Positions 1-10,356 of a stretch of DNA of 64,000 nucleotides are shown here, piece by piece. The stretch's first letter is position 1, and each line of letters opens with the position of its first letter. The stretch spans positions 1 to 64,000 of the forward strand of contig JABYQR010000135.1 of assembly GCA_022592445.1 (NCBI GenBank), in the 5' to 3' direction. The notes beneath the pieces were generated by a model, which did not search any database, was not told the origin of the DNA, and worked only from the letters and a program-made list of their open reading frames with translations. Origin of the DNA: Cytidiella melzeri (Eukaryota; Basidiomycota; Agaricomycetes; Polyporales; Irpicaceae). A program made the translations under genes and the position numbers.

Positions 1-329
1 GGGCCCGAGAGCAGACAGCTGGCAAGGACGTGGCTGTAGGTGGGAAAGCGGCTGCTTTCCTCAGATGAATCTGCTTGTTCCTCACCTCACCAAGATCTTC
101 CATCTATGTGGTTGCTAATCCGTCTGTCTTTGGGATTATTAGTGTAACCTGACTTGTCTGTAAAGCAAAAGAGCCTTGCTCAAGTAATGTCATTCCTCAA
201 TCATGAAGTAGTTCCTCAGGATGTACTTATTGGCATGTTTCATTTTATTTTATGCTGTTGCATTATCTCATTGCTGCTGTAGGCCCATCTATCTAGGACC
301 ATTCAAGACCTTCTCAATATCACTGCGAA

Positions 330-1738
330 ATGTGCACCGAGCATTCTCATCACAAGCCAAAATTCCACTTCCTAGTCTATCTTCCAGCATACATCTGCTG
401 TTTTGGCCCTGCCATTCTCTTTTCAACAGAACGCTATGAAAGCTTCAACCACGTATTCCGGCTTTTATGCATCCACAGCAATTGGCAATCACCCAGTCAC
501 AACTCCTGTAAGACCTTTGCTGCACAGGACGCTGTCAAGCATGTGGCCCTTGGTGGATTCTGGTATGATGCCGAGAAGAAGACTTGGAGATCTGCAGGTC
601 AAGGAGTTCGGGACTACATGAGGGATCATCCAGAAGAGAAAGCACACCTGGGTTATCAAGAAACCAAGCCTGTTATTTCTGGTATGATTCTGAAGATGCT
701 ACAATATCTCTGTGACTGTACTGATAATTATGCTAGAATCTGCACACCTACCCAAGTCACAGCAGAGACATTCCATGTCTGTTACATGGGCACAAACCTA
801 CTCCTCAACGGTCACTAGCAGCTCACCCTCAGCTCAACTTGCTGCCCATGGACTGGACACACAACGCTATTTCAAGGTTGAGTCTATGACTCTCATCAAC
901 GGCGATAAAGCTGTCACTGGGAAAGATATTCTTGTTAAGTATGGTGATAATCAGGTGAGCTATCTTAGTTTTGGTAAATGTTTCACTATCATTGAATCTT
1001 CTCCTGCTCTTAGTACATGTTCGCACGTGTTATTGAGATGCTGGTGCCACTGGAAAATGTCTCCCAAGTTTCTCACATCTCTGTTCAGCTGTTCAAGATA
1101 GAGGACACACGACATGAGAAGCTTTGAGTCCCTCGACTGACCTTGACACAAGACACTGCCCTTCTCATGCTCCAGGTATGTCAAACTCAATTGTACAGCT
1201 GTATGTGCTCAGTCAAGGATGATTGCAGGACATCATATGTGCAGTCAATACCCAGCACAATTGCACGGACTTGGACTCCCAATGCATAGGAGTGACATTG
1301 CATCCTACTCAGCAAGAACGCACCTTCACCGAGCATCGTACCAAACAAATTGCTCAGCATGCAGAGACACCTCATTTCTTACTCAATATCTACTCAATTC
1401 TCAACTACGAGCAGATTGCTAAAGCTCTTCCTTCATTGCTACGACTGGCTGAGCCAGTGGTCCCTGACACAGCAATTTTAGAAGTGCGCAAAGCAGCTGT
1501 GAAGCACATGGGAGCTCGAAAAGCTGCATCAAAAGCTGCGCTTCCACCTTCCAGCACCACAAGGATGACAACACCAATCACTGGGAGAGATCTCACTCTA
1601 ATAACGTTCAATGTGTCCAATGTCATGACACAGCCTTTACCAGGTAAGCCCCTGTGCATTAAGGGTATATCCGCACACACACTAATGATCATGTTCATCA
1701 CATGCAGACAGCAGGGCTGTGACTGCACAACCATTTGA
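330..1738 (+). pseudogene. Decayed transposon-associated Agaricomycete protein, C-terminal part
   Basis: Seen: in-frame blocks run at 330-678, about 840-954, 1015-1175 and 1230-1645, separated by plausible GT-AG introns. The first block has a phrase ending in FSTERYESFN and the last begins DIICAVNTQH. Family knowledge: these phrases recall a large, poorly understood protein family that is repeated in Agaricomycete genomes and usually lies near DNA transposons. Odd: a TGA at 1125-1127 interrupts the third block while the same frame stays open on both sides. The 5' part is missing or unrecognisable before 330. Inferred to be a pseudogene copy. The function of the family is unknown to me. Confidence 0.5.
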
Positions 1739-1790
1739 AACACCTCAACGGAGCTCGGTCAAATAAGGTGCAAAGCGCAAGGTAACAGAA

Positions 1791-3817
1791 ATGGATGTGA
1801 GTATCAGTTCCTGCAATTATTGTGCATGTGCTCATTTTCTGTGGGCAGAAGGAAGCAGGCAGAGGTTTCCAAGCCAATCCAATTGCTTCCAGCTTTCAAT
1901 CTCAAAATTGCGAGAGCAACACTGGTGCTGCATTTGCTGATTCACAATGGCAGTGTTCATTTTCTTGGCCAGCAGCACAGCCAGGTCCTCACATTCCTGA
2001 GTCTGGGCCACCCTTTCCACCTCCATGTGCACCGCCACAGTTCCTTTCACCATTCTCCCCACACCTACCTCCATTTGCACCACCACCATTCCTTCCACCA
2101 TTCTCCCCACACCCGACACATGCAATGAACATGCAATCATCAATTCCACCGCCGCACCCATCCCACACAATTGACATGCCTGTTGCAGATCATGATCCAC
2201 CACACCCCTCAGCCGGGCCTCCTCAATCTTTCAATTGATTCTCGCGCTGGACCCGCGCGACGCCATTTGGGCCTAAAAATGACTCTTCGCACATGTAAAC
2301 TAGTGCCTCACTTTTTTAATAGTACAACATGCTCACTCGTCGTGGTCAATTCATGTGGCCTCATTGTTGACCAAACAAAGATAAACACGGTGTGTTTATA
2401 TCGATGCAGGGCGCTTCTGACCTTTCTCCAGGTCACACTGGTTGTTTGCCTCCCTTGCCTCTCTCATGAGTCTCTTTGACAACCTTTATTGTGGCGACAT
2501 GCCCTCGTCGCACGAAGCCGTGGCCTCAAACCTTCAATTTCCTTCCTCCTCTTCTTTCTACCCCCTCCCCAGCACCAGCAAGGACAACACCAGCCTCAAC
2601 AACATCCTGCAACTTTTCCAATCAGACGGCACCAAATCCATTGCCTCTATCAGCACTGGTGTTCAGCCTGTTGGGTCCATTCGTTGTTCTTGCCATGATA
2701 GTTCCCCCGAGCTGGGACCTGAGAGGAAGAAGCAATTGCTTGCATTTGTGCGCAGCAGATGCTTGGAGTACCATCTCGACGAGACCGCGGCTGACCACTT
2801 CAGCCAGGTAAGTAACACTGTTCCGTCCTCCCACTTGCTGACATTACTGCCACAGCTTGATTCCAACCAACCCAGCATTGAGACTTTCATCCTCCTCAAG
2901 GCCCAGCTCTTGGCGAAGAGCAACAAGACTTTGCTGTCCAAGTCTTACAAGGCCCATGTTACCGACCAGGTTCTGGTGTGCTTGATGTGTTTGTTGATTC
3001 CTGCCTACCTCAAGAATGCGATCGACACGGTCATGGTGAGTGCGCTCTAGAGCATGCGTGTCGTATATGCTAACTCCCAAACATTTGCAGACCTTCGTCA
3101 AAGAGTCCCCGGAATGGTTCAAGCTCGATCGCATCACCTTGCACTTCATGGAGAAGTGAAGGACAATCTGGACCATTGTAAGCAATGCCATGACCTGCCA
3201 CCAATTGGATATCAAGGCCACAGTGAGTTGCGATATTCTATTAATATGGCTTGATGGTCACTGGTCTTGCACTACAGATCGCCGTGTCCCTCGTCTCAAG
3301 CACAGACAAAAACAAGCCACACAAAGGGGCACAAGATATAATGGCCCTGGTCAGCAACATTGTGCCTGAATACATCAGCACGGACTGCTCGCACTACGTT
3401 TGCTTCGCTTTTCTTGTAAGTCCTGTTGCTCTCGAGGGGAGTTTGCCCTGCTAACCTCAATCTGCAGCGTCAGTGCTATCTCAAGCACCGCAAACTTTAA
3501 GCCAACACCACTGCCGAAGGTGCAAGCAGTGCTGCCGTGTCTTTGAAGAAGGATGACACCTACTGGAAGTACGAGAACGACGAGCTTCAGAAGGCAAACA
3601 TCAAGCTCAAGGCCAAGTCGGCATCCAATGCGCAGGCTGCGACGCTTCTCAAAGAGTGAGTCGTTGCCGAATCTTAGCGGCACCGTTACTTAACAAGTCA
3701 ATAGGAAGCCGACTTGCACATGTTCCCCATCCGCGACGGAGTGCTGCCCATGGGCCCCGCTGATCTCCTTCCTGTTCAGCAGGCTGTCAAGAAGTTCATG
3801 CACGGTGTTGTTATCTG
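1791..3817 (+). pseudogene. Multi-exon hypothetical protein gene broken by in-frame stops
   Basis: Seen: a possible first exon (Met-Asp, 1791-1796) joins 1849-2238, which is proline-rich (repeated PPF and SPH). Better-defined exons follow from the ATG at 2466: 2466-2807, 2856-3035, 3091-3222, 3278-3415 and 3468 to about 3657, each bordered by GTAAGT/GTGAGT-type donors and CAG acceptors in a common phase. TGA at 3157-3159 and TAA at 3498-3500 interrupt this frame, although coding character continues after both. A last block near 3705-3817 is probably also exon. No recognised domain; the end of the gene is lysine-rich. Probably a degenerate member of the same transposon-associated neighbourhood as the block to its left. 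An alternative is a functional short protein ending at 3159. Confidence 0.45.
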
Positions 3818-4175
3818 ATCGTGGTTGTCGTGCTTGTTCTCGTTGTTGTCCTTGTCCTCTCGTTGTTGCGCTTTTTGTCCTCTCGTTGTTACGCTTGTTC
3901 TCCTCTCGTCTTCGCGCTCGTGCTTGCATGTAAATACTGTTGTTTCTCTGCTCTGGCTCCCTGTCTTTCACACCATGTTGTACCCTTTTGATAGCTTAAA
4001 TTCATTGCTTGCTAATATGATCCAAATGTGTGACTATGTGAAGTCTGATCCATTGTACATCCGGTGCACATCATGAGAGCACCATGGGCTGGATGTTTAC
4101 TACAGACTACACATATATATCCTAAAGCCGGTCGAATGTATTCAACACGTCTAGAGGCAGAGATGTGATGCGCAG

Positions 4176-4354
4176 TCACACAAGCAGAGCAAGTTAATCC
4201 AGGTGCGAAAGAGAAAGAGCACGATTAGCATAATGACTGTACCTAAGACACACAAGCAGAGCGAGTTAACTACAGGTACAGGCTGTGAGCATATTGCATA
4301 TGTGAGGGACAACGAAGAATACTCACTCCAGGTGCGAAAGAGAAAGAGCACGAT
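4176..4354. repeat. Two partly duplicated motifs left of the copia element
   Basis: A 20-base motif beginning ACACAAGCAGAGC occurs at about 4176-4195 and again at 4250-4269 with one difference. A 27-base motif beginning CCAGGTGCGAAAG occurs at 4199-4225 and at 4328-4354. The two copies are not simple tandem units, because the order of motifs differs. The surrounding 3,820-4,652 holds no gene that I can support; 3,830-3,915 is a low-complexity CTCGTTGTT-rich stretch and a TATATAAG box-like string lies near 4380. This may be the remnant of another repeat family. Confidence 0.5.
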
Positions 4355-4657
4355 GGAGTGTCAGGAGCGGGGGTGAAGGTATATAAGACAGAGCCCTCAG
4401 GCGACCCAAAAAGGAATATCTGTGATACAGATGTGTCCGCGTGATGAAAGAACAATAGGGCGACCATATACGGAAAACAAAAGAGAGTCCGGTAACTACA
4501 AGTCCGTGAGCCGGAGCTGAAAAGCCATTATATCCCTTGTCGTTACAATGTCGGTATAAACTACAGAGGAAGTCTTGGGCCCGATGTGATTTTGACATCG
4601 GTGTACGGAGTACGTCGAGTGGATCATTAATCATTTCTATCGAAGGGATGCGAGCGC

Positions 4658-4935
4658 TCAAGAAGTCCTCACGAGGAACTTCCGTACGCAGGGCGCTCGC
4701 GAGCGCCGGCTCTGATGTACCTATCGGAGTGCGCGTACACGACCTAATGACACATAGTGTCAATACTCAGAGTAAGGTCGAAACTCTGAGGTGCTTCGAT
4801 ACGAAGGCATTCCATATATGTGGTCGGAGAGTTAGGGGACGACAGAAGAATCAAGATGAGAGATCATGACGAAGGAGAGAAACTATAGTACAAACGCTGA
4901 AACGCGCATCGAGCGATCAAAACACATATTCAACA
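4658..4935 (-). repeat. 3' LTR of the copia element
   Basis: A 278-bp direct repeat, the same length as the copy at 9311-9588. On the minus strand it starts TGTTGAATATG, a common start for fungal copia LTRs, and ends in CTTCTTGA. It differs from the 5' LTR at five bases: 4814, 4844, 4865, 4866 and 4908, all in CpG contexts in one copy or in the inferred ancestor. It is followed outward by target duplication AGCGC. Confidence 0.95.
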
Positions 4936-4944
4936 CTCCCCCTC
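4936..4944 (-). other. Polypurine tract of the copia element
   Basis: On the minus strand the nine bases GAGGGGGAG directly precede the 3' LTR start TGTTG. A purine run in this position primes plus-strand DNA synthesis in LTR retroelements. It overlaps the end of the pol reading frame, as is usual in compact copia elements. Confidence 0.85.
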
Positions 4945-7900
4945 AAGCCTGCGCGAGTCCCATGGACGAAGCGAAGTGCTTGGATTTCATCGACGGCAGT
5001 GCTTTTGTCAAGATGTCGGCCGTCATGTCTTCAGTAGGACAATATCGTAGGATAACTTTGTTTTCTTCGATAGTGTAGCGGATAAAATGGTAGCGTATGT
5101 CGATATGTTTGGTGCGCGCGTGAAATTTGTCGTCGTGCGCGAGAGCGATAGCCCCTTGGTTGTCGTCGCGGATTTCCACGGGTTCGGCTGGTGCGCGGTA
5201 GACCTCCGTTAAAAATTCTTCAGCCAAATGGCCTCTTTCGTAGCGTGAGTGAGAGCGACGTATTCGGCCTCGACCGTGGAGAGTGATACGAGCTCTTGAC
5301 GCTTCGAGGACCAGGATACCGCGCCTCCAATCAGGAAGACGTATCCAGAGATAGCGTGACGATCCTCTTTGGATAGAACAACCTGCGTGTCGATTGGAAT
5401 GGCGAGAGGTTTGATGTCTGAGAAGCCGTACCGCTTGAGGATTTAATCAATGTAAGCCCCCTGCAAAAGCAAGATGGTGCGTGCGTCCATGTTACGACTG
5501 ACCTCAATCCCGAGCATCCACTTTATTTCGCCTGAATCAACAATCTCAAACCTCTGCTGAATCTTCCCCTTGACTAATGTCATGCGTGCTGCGTCCGGTG
5601 TGGCAATGGACATGTCATCGACGTGGACAAAAATGACAACCAGATGTCCGTCAGGAAGGTGGCGGTAATAGACTGCATGGTCGTGTTCGGACCTAGTAAA
5701 GCCGATGTCCTCCATGTGCTTGCGGAGAGTTTTTGCCCAGCAACGGCCGGCCTGTTTCAGCCCGTAAAGACATGCCTTCAGCTTGAGTACCTGACCAGGC
5801 TTGAGACCCTTAAGCTCGACACCTCTGGGCGGCTTCATGTAGATCTCTTCGCCCGGCTCCAGTCGACCGTAGAGGTACGCCGACTTGACATCAATTTGGT
5901 GGATCTCGTATCCAGACTTGGCTGAGAGGGCTAGAATGGACCTGATGGAAGCCATTTTCGCAACGGGAGCAAATGTGTCATTGGCCGCGTAGTCCACACC
6001 GTCAACCTGCGTATCTCCACGCGCTACTAACCTCGCCCTCTGAGCAGTCTCGTTACCGTGCTCATCCCGCTTCGTCCTGAATACCCACTTGTTGTTGATG
6101 ACATTGGTGCCTGGCAGAGGGTCGACGTAGTCCCATGACTCGCGCTTCTCTAGGCGGGAGATCTCATCCTCCATAGCCTCCTTGATAGCAGGCCAGTTTG
6201 GCCGTTTCATCGCCTCCGCCAACGTTCGTGGGTCTCCAGATGCAACGTCTGACATTGCGTGAACAACATTAGCTGCAATGACTTCATCAGACTCATCCAA
6301 CTCGTCTCCCGTCGTAGCCTTGCCCTCTGCCAGCGCGCGGACTTTTGCGGAAGGCTTTCGATCGCGTTTGCCATGCACAATCTCAGGCAGCTCGGGCACA
6401 GAGACCTCAGATGGAATCTCGAGAGTCTCAGAGTCATCTGATGGAAGTGTGGGTATGGCAGGGATTCCCTCGGCGATAATATCTGTGACAGGGTCGAGGT
6501 CAAAATCAATAGATGGTAACTCCCCCTCGACGAGTGGAATCTCGCGGGATGAGAAAACAATGTTGCGTTCGACAGAGGATGTCTTGGTTTCTGGCCAGTA
6601 GACCCAGAATCCGTTAGAGTTCTCGTCAGGGCCTAACCATCGGCCTTCAACTGCGCAATCACTGAGTTTGCCGGTCTTCGCATGCTTTCTGACGTAGCAT
6701 ACAGCACCAAAAGGTCTCAAGTTGCTCACATCGGGAGGAGACTTGAATCGCGCCTGGAAAGGCGTCTTGAAGTCAATGCGACGACGTGCAGAGCGGTTGA
6801 AGGTGTAGACGGCATAAGCGTGTGCAAAGCCCCATAAACTGCGAGGTAGACCAGACGAGATCAGCATCGCGCGGACAATGTTGAAGATTGTACGATGGAC
6901 ACGTTCAGCACTCCCATTGTGTTCAGGTGTGTTGTGTGCTGTCAAACGTCGACGAGTACCACGACGAGCGAGATATGCTGTCATCTCGTGGGAGAGAAAT
7001 TCTCCTCCGCGATCCGAGTGTACACACTTGATCCGGATGCCGTGTTGGGTCTCGAGAGCCATGTCATAGGCAACGTACTTCCCAAAAGCCTCGTCCTTTG
7101 ACCGGAGAAGCGGTTCGTCAAGCCAGGAGGTGGCGTCATTGAGTAGGGTGTAGGCGTAAAGTCCACGATGAACTGTAAGCACAGGCGCTGGTCCCCAGAG
7201 ATCCATATGGATGATGTCGCCGAAGTTGGTCGCAAGTGGTGATGATCGCTCGCTTGCAATTGGTTTTTGGATAGCCTTCGCTCTCATGCAGGCGTCGCAC
7301 TCGACTTCATCCATCTGGGACGGATCGACCAGAACTCCGACGACAGTCTTGTCTTTCAGCATCCGTTTCAGGTATGGATACGAGATGTGACCAAGTCGTT
7401 TATGGAGCTCAAAAAGAGAGATGGAAGTGAGAGTGGTCGTCATAGCTTGATCTCCGTGAGAGACACGATAGAGACCGTCGACTTTTGGAATGGTTGCAAT
7501 GAGGTCTCCTCGGAAACCTCGGCGAATTTGACAAGTGCCATTCCAAAGGGAGATGTGCAGTCCAGCGTCGTCCAGACGTCCGAGCGAGACAAGAGTGGCT
7601 GACATAGCGGGCGCGTACAGTACGTTCCTCAGAAGGTACCGGGTTCTCGAGTTGCCATTTGGCGCAGTGACGTACATGTCGCCTAGGCCAGTCGCGCGAA
7701 ACATCTGCGAGTTTGCAGCGCGAATTGATCGAGAGGAGATCTCTCTGTAGTTCTCAAGAAGTTCACGGTATGGCGTCATGTGGCTGGTAGCACCGGAGTC
7801 GTAGATTTCGACAGTAGCGGGAGGTCCATCCGGTTCGTCTTGAACCTCAGTAATGGCAGCGGTTGTGACATTGCAGTCCATGAACTCGGAGCAATCAATC

Positions 7901-8859
7901 TCTTGCCTGTCCTCGTCCACGGCTGCAAACCACCCCTCGTCAATGATGATCTCGGCTGCAGAGGCGGTCTCCTTTGGCTTAGCGGCAGCCTTTGTGTCGG
8001 TTGCCGACTCCTTCGTAGAGTTCGCGCGTTCCTTCTTCGGAGCAGGACTCGGGCACTGAGGCAATTTGTGACCCTTGCCGCCACACCTGTAACAGGTGAC
8101 GTCGACGTTGTCGGAAGACGAAGTGGCTTTTTCTTTGCCATTTCCGCGACCATGACCACGGCCTCGGCCTTGGCCTCTACCACGCTGAGAGTTCCCCGCA
8201 GCGTTCACCAACTCCTCCTTTTTGGCTCGCGCGCTCGACGTGGATGCAGACCCAACGGTACCGCTTGCAGCTGCTCATGACTGGGCCTCAACGCGAAGTT
8301 GATTGATGAGCTCGCTCGGGTCGAGTTTCTTGGCAGCGGTGGCAGCGACGGTGGAGTTGTAGACTCGTATGGAGTTTTTGTAAGCAACTACAACATGCTT
8401 ATAGGCGGGAGGAATGGAAGAGATAATGGCGGCGAGGAAATTCTCGTCGGAAACAGCGACGTTCTGTTCCGCGAGCTTGTCTCGCACCTGGATAATCTTG
8501 TCGAGGTGAGACTGCATCTTCTTCACGTCAGTACACTTAATTGTGTAAAGACGCTCGAGGGAGGTGGCCTGCGTGATAGCGGTGCTCACACCAAATCGGG
8601 CCTTCAAAGCGGCCATGATCTCGTGTGGTTTGGTCTTCGACTTGACAGTGAGGAAGATCGAGTCGGGGATCTTGTTCATGAGGGCGGCGCGGAGAGCATT
8701 TTTCTCCGAGGCGTTCACAGCAGGAGCTGCCTGAACCATGTAGTCCCCGACGTTGCAGCCGAGTGCAATCATTGTGGCGTGCTCCGACCAGATTTGGTAG
8801 TTCCCGCCGTCCGACTGCAACTTGGGCAAATCGGCGAATGCCTTGAAGATGGTCGACAT
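4943..8859 (-). pseudogene. Copia gag-pol polyprotein gene with stops, frameshift and deletion
   Basis: ATG at 8859. Gag runs to an in-frame TGA at 8275-8277; the same frame then continues through 5446. In order: zinc knuckle CYRCGGKGHKLPQC (near 8095-8053), protease DSGA (near 7800), GAG-pre-integrase HHCC segment (near 7400-7260), integrase core with D, D and E residues (MDLWG, HSDRGGEF, EHNGSAERVH), then reverse transcriptase with VHVDDM (near 5625) in place of the usual YVDD. A TAA at 5443-5445 interrupts the conserved YID-ILKRYGF stretch. Near 5365 the sequence jumps from the RT connection to the RNase H segment DRHAISGYVF, so roughly 80-100 residues usual in this family are missing. Near 5215-5227 the frame shifts, and the last part (TKHIDIRYH, CPTEDMTADILTKALP) ends at 4943. 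Confidence 0.92.
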
Positions 8860-8884
8860 CGCGTGACGAGTGGGAGGGGTGCAG

Positions 8885-9253
8885 CTACTGGTTGGATAGG
8901 AGGTGGCTGTGGCTGTACTGGTGGCTGTGGTTGTACTGATGACCTTGCGCGTGGCCTACAGGTGGTGCCTGACTAGAGGGGTCTCGTCGCCCCTGAGTGT
9001 GTGCTCGATGTGTGTTGCGGCAAATCCGAGTGATTTGCCCAACGTCTGTGTCCTCGTGCCAGTCAGACTGCAAGTCAGTCCGCGGAACGCGATTGTACCG
9101 GTTCGGACACGGAGAGGTTTGGCAGACCTCCCAGAGGTTGTTCGGATCCGACAGGTCCCGGTGGCGATCGCAGAATTCGAGTTTGTCGTAGAAGTGATGA
9201 AGCCGGTAGCACGATAGGAGGGAGTAGTCGACTGCTGCTTCGTCGTCAGACAT
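8885..9253 (-). CDS. Short ORF in the copia 5' leader
   Basis: The roughly 450-bp leader between the 5' LTR and gag contains a 122-codon frame starting at ATG 9253 (begins MSDDEAAVDYS) and ending just before the gag ATG. It has His/Ser/Tyr/Gln-rich repeats near its end, from a CAGCCAC-type short repeat. The gag frame is also open for about 30 codons upstream of its ATG. I recognise no domain. It could be an upstream regulatory ORF, a coding leader joined to gag by splicing, or chance. Confidence 0.25.
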   Translation of the reverse strand: MSDDEAAVDYSLLSCYRLHHFYDKLEFCDRHRDLSDPNNLWEVCQTSPCPNRYNRVPRTDLQSDWHEDTDVGQITRICRNTHRAHTQGRRDPSSQAPPVGHAQGHQYNHSHQYSHSHLLSNQ

Positions 9254-9297
9254 GCGACTGGAGAGCGACAAATCCGAGAGGGTGGTCAGAGCCTCTC

Positions 9298-9310
9298 GGG
9301 GCTCATAACC
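9298..9310 (-). other. Primer-binding site, initiator-Met half-tRNA type
   Basis: The minus strand next to the 5' LTR reads GGTTATGAGCCCC. Its complement contains GGGCTCATAACC, the anticodon stem-loop of initiator tRNA-Met (anticodon CAT). Drosophila copia and several fungal copia elements prime from a tRNA-iMet fragment cut in the anticodon loop rather than from the 3' end of an intact tRNA. This is an inference from sequence match. Confidence 0.8.
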
Positions 9311-9588
9311 TCAAGAAGTCCTCACGAGGAACTTCCGTACGCAGGGCGCTCGCGAGCGCCGGCTCTGATGTACCTATCGGAGTGCGCGTACACGACCTAA
9401 TGACACATAGTGTCAATACTCAGAGTAAGGTCGAAACTCTGAGGTGCTTCGATACGAAGGCATTCCGTATATGTGGTCGGAGAGTTAGGGGACGACGGAA
9501 GAATCAAGATGAGAGATTGTGACGAAGGAGAGAAACTATAGTACAAACGCTGAAACGCGCGTCGAGCGATCAAAACACATATTCAACA
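9311..9588 (-). repeat. 5' LTR of the copia element
   Basis: A 278-bp direct repeat of 4658-4935 with five base differences (about 98% identical). It keeps CG at three positions where the 3' LTR has CA, and has TG where the 3' LTR has CA at a fourth. It carries the element promoter and would start the minus-strand transcript. It is followed by target duplication AGCGC at 9589-9593. Confidence 0.95.
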
Positions 9589-9656
9589 AGCGCGGCATAT
9601 GTCGGTGCGATGTGGTCGGATGCTGCATCGGACATCCTCGCCCGGACATACTACTA

Positions 9657-10341
9657 TGCTTTAGGTACTGTTTGTAAACACCTGGTTTTACGAACACTGC
9701 TTCTTTCAACTCTTGTGCACCTCCAAAAATTCTGAGTATATTGCATGTAATTAAGGACTTCTACCGAGGGTTTTTGACGTGAAAGAAGTATTTTATTTGT
9801 CAGACGTGGAGTTGCTGAAGACGATGCAGTGAGTTTCTGGGCTCTCCTTGGACTGATGGGAAGAGATTCTGGCTGATGCACTGGATATTTTTCAACATAC
9901 TTGGTGAAGCAAAGTGACCGAATTCACATGAGAATCTGCTCCAGCAGCCCGATTAATCAAAGTACATGTGCATAGTGGCTTTTACGAGCAATGTAGAACA
10001 ATGCGTGACTTCGCACAGAGCGCGGTTCAAACTCCGCTGAGACGCATATTGCAGCCTCGTCGTAAACGTGTTGATGGCAGTACTACATATAGTAAGTCTT
10101 GATAATCTGCCGCCTCGAGCCGGTGTGACTAACCGTGACATTTTTACGAACGCCCCATGTCTTTTATGCCCTTCACCGGCATCCTGCCGTAGCCCTCTCT
10201 TCCTCTCTAAACTGTCTGAAACAATTACAGCGTGTTAGACAGATGCACAGGTATACGTCCATGTACTTTTTATCTATTTCCGTTGAGAATTTTTAGCGCA
10301 ATGGGCTGAGCGCCGAAGTTTTACGAACAGTACCTAAAGCA
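9657..10341. mobile_element. MITE-like element with terminal inverted repeats
   Basis: The left end TGCTTTAGGTACTGTTTG (from 9657) and the reverse complement of the right end (to 10341) match over about 23 bases with one difference. TACTA lies directly outside both ends (9652-9656 and 10342-10346), a possible 5-bp target duplication; TA alone would fit a Tc1/mariner-type insertion. The 685-bp interior has no coding frame that I can support. A GGTTCAAACTCC string near 10024 resembles a Pol III B box but lacks a convincing A box or tRNA fold. It is probably a non-autonomous DNA transposon. Confidence 0.6.
9668..9719 (+). repeat. Left arm of a 52-bp inverted repeat
   Basis: This stretch (starting CTGTTTGTAAACACCTGG) matches the reverse complement of 10917-10968 at 48 of 52 positions. 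Three of the four differences are CG in one arm versus CA or TG in the other. It overlaps the left terminal repeat of the 9657-10341 element, so the same end sequence has two inverted partners. Confidence 0.8.
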
Positions 10342-10356
10342 TACTATGGTACAGCA

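Larger units (their letters stand above)
4658..9588 (-). mobile_element. Ty1/copia LTR retrotransposon, nearly complete but inactive
   Basis: Seen: two 278-bp LTRs (4658-4935 and 9311-9588) flank a minus-strand gag-pol region. The bases just outside are AGCGC on both sides (4653-4657 and 9589-9593), a 5-bp target-site duplication. A primer-binding site abuts the 5' LTR (9298-9310) and a purine tract abuts the 3' LTR (4936-4944 on the minus strand). Domain order is gag, zinc knuckle, protease, integrase, reverse transcriptase, RNase H, which is the copia (Pseudoviridae) order. Five differences separate the LTRs, so the insertion is fairly recent. The reading frame has two stops, a frameshift and an internal deletion, so this copy cannot make a full polyprotein. 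It is inserted between the decayed left block and the MITE-like region. Confidence 0.95.

Noticed and set aside
8299..8976. 225-codon plus-strand frame
   Set aside because: Antisense to copia gag; Gly/Val-rich composition typical of a complementary frame.
10013..10043. Pol III B-box-like GGTTCAAACTCC inside the MITE-like element
   Set aside because: No A box at the right spacing matched well and no cloverleaf could be drawn, so neither tRNA nor SINE is supported.
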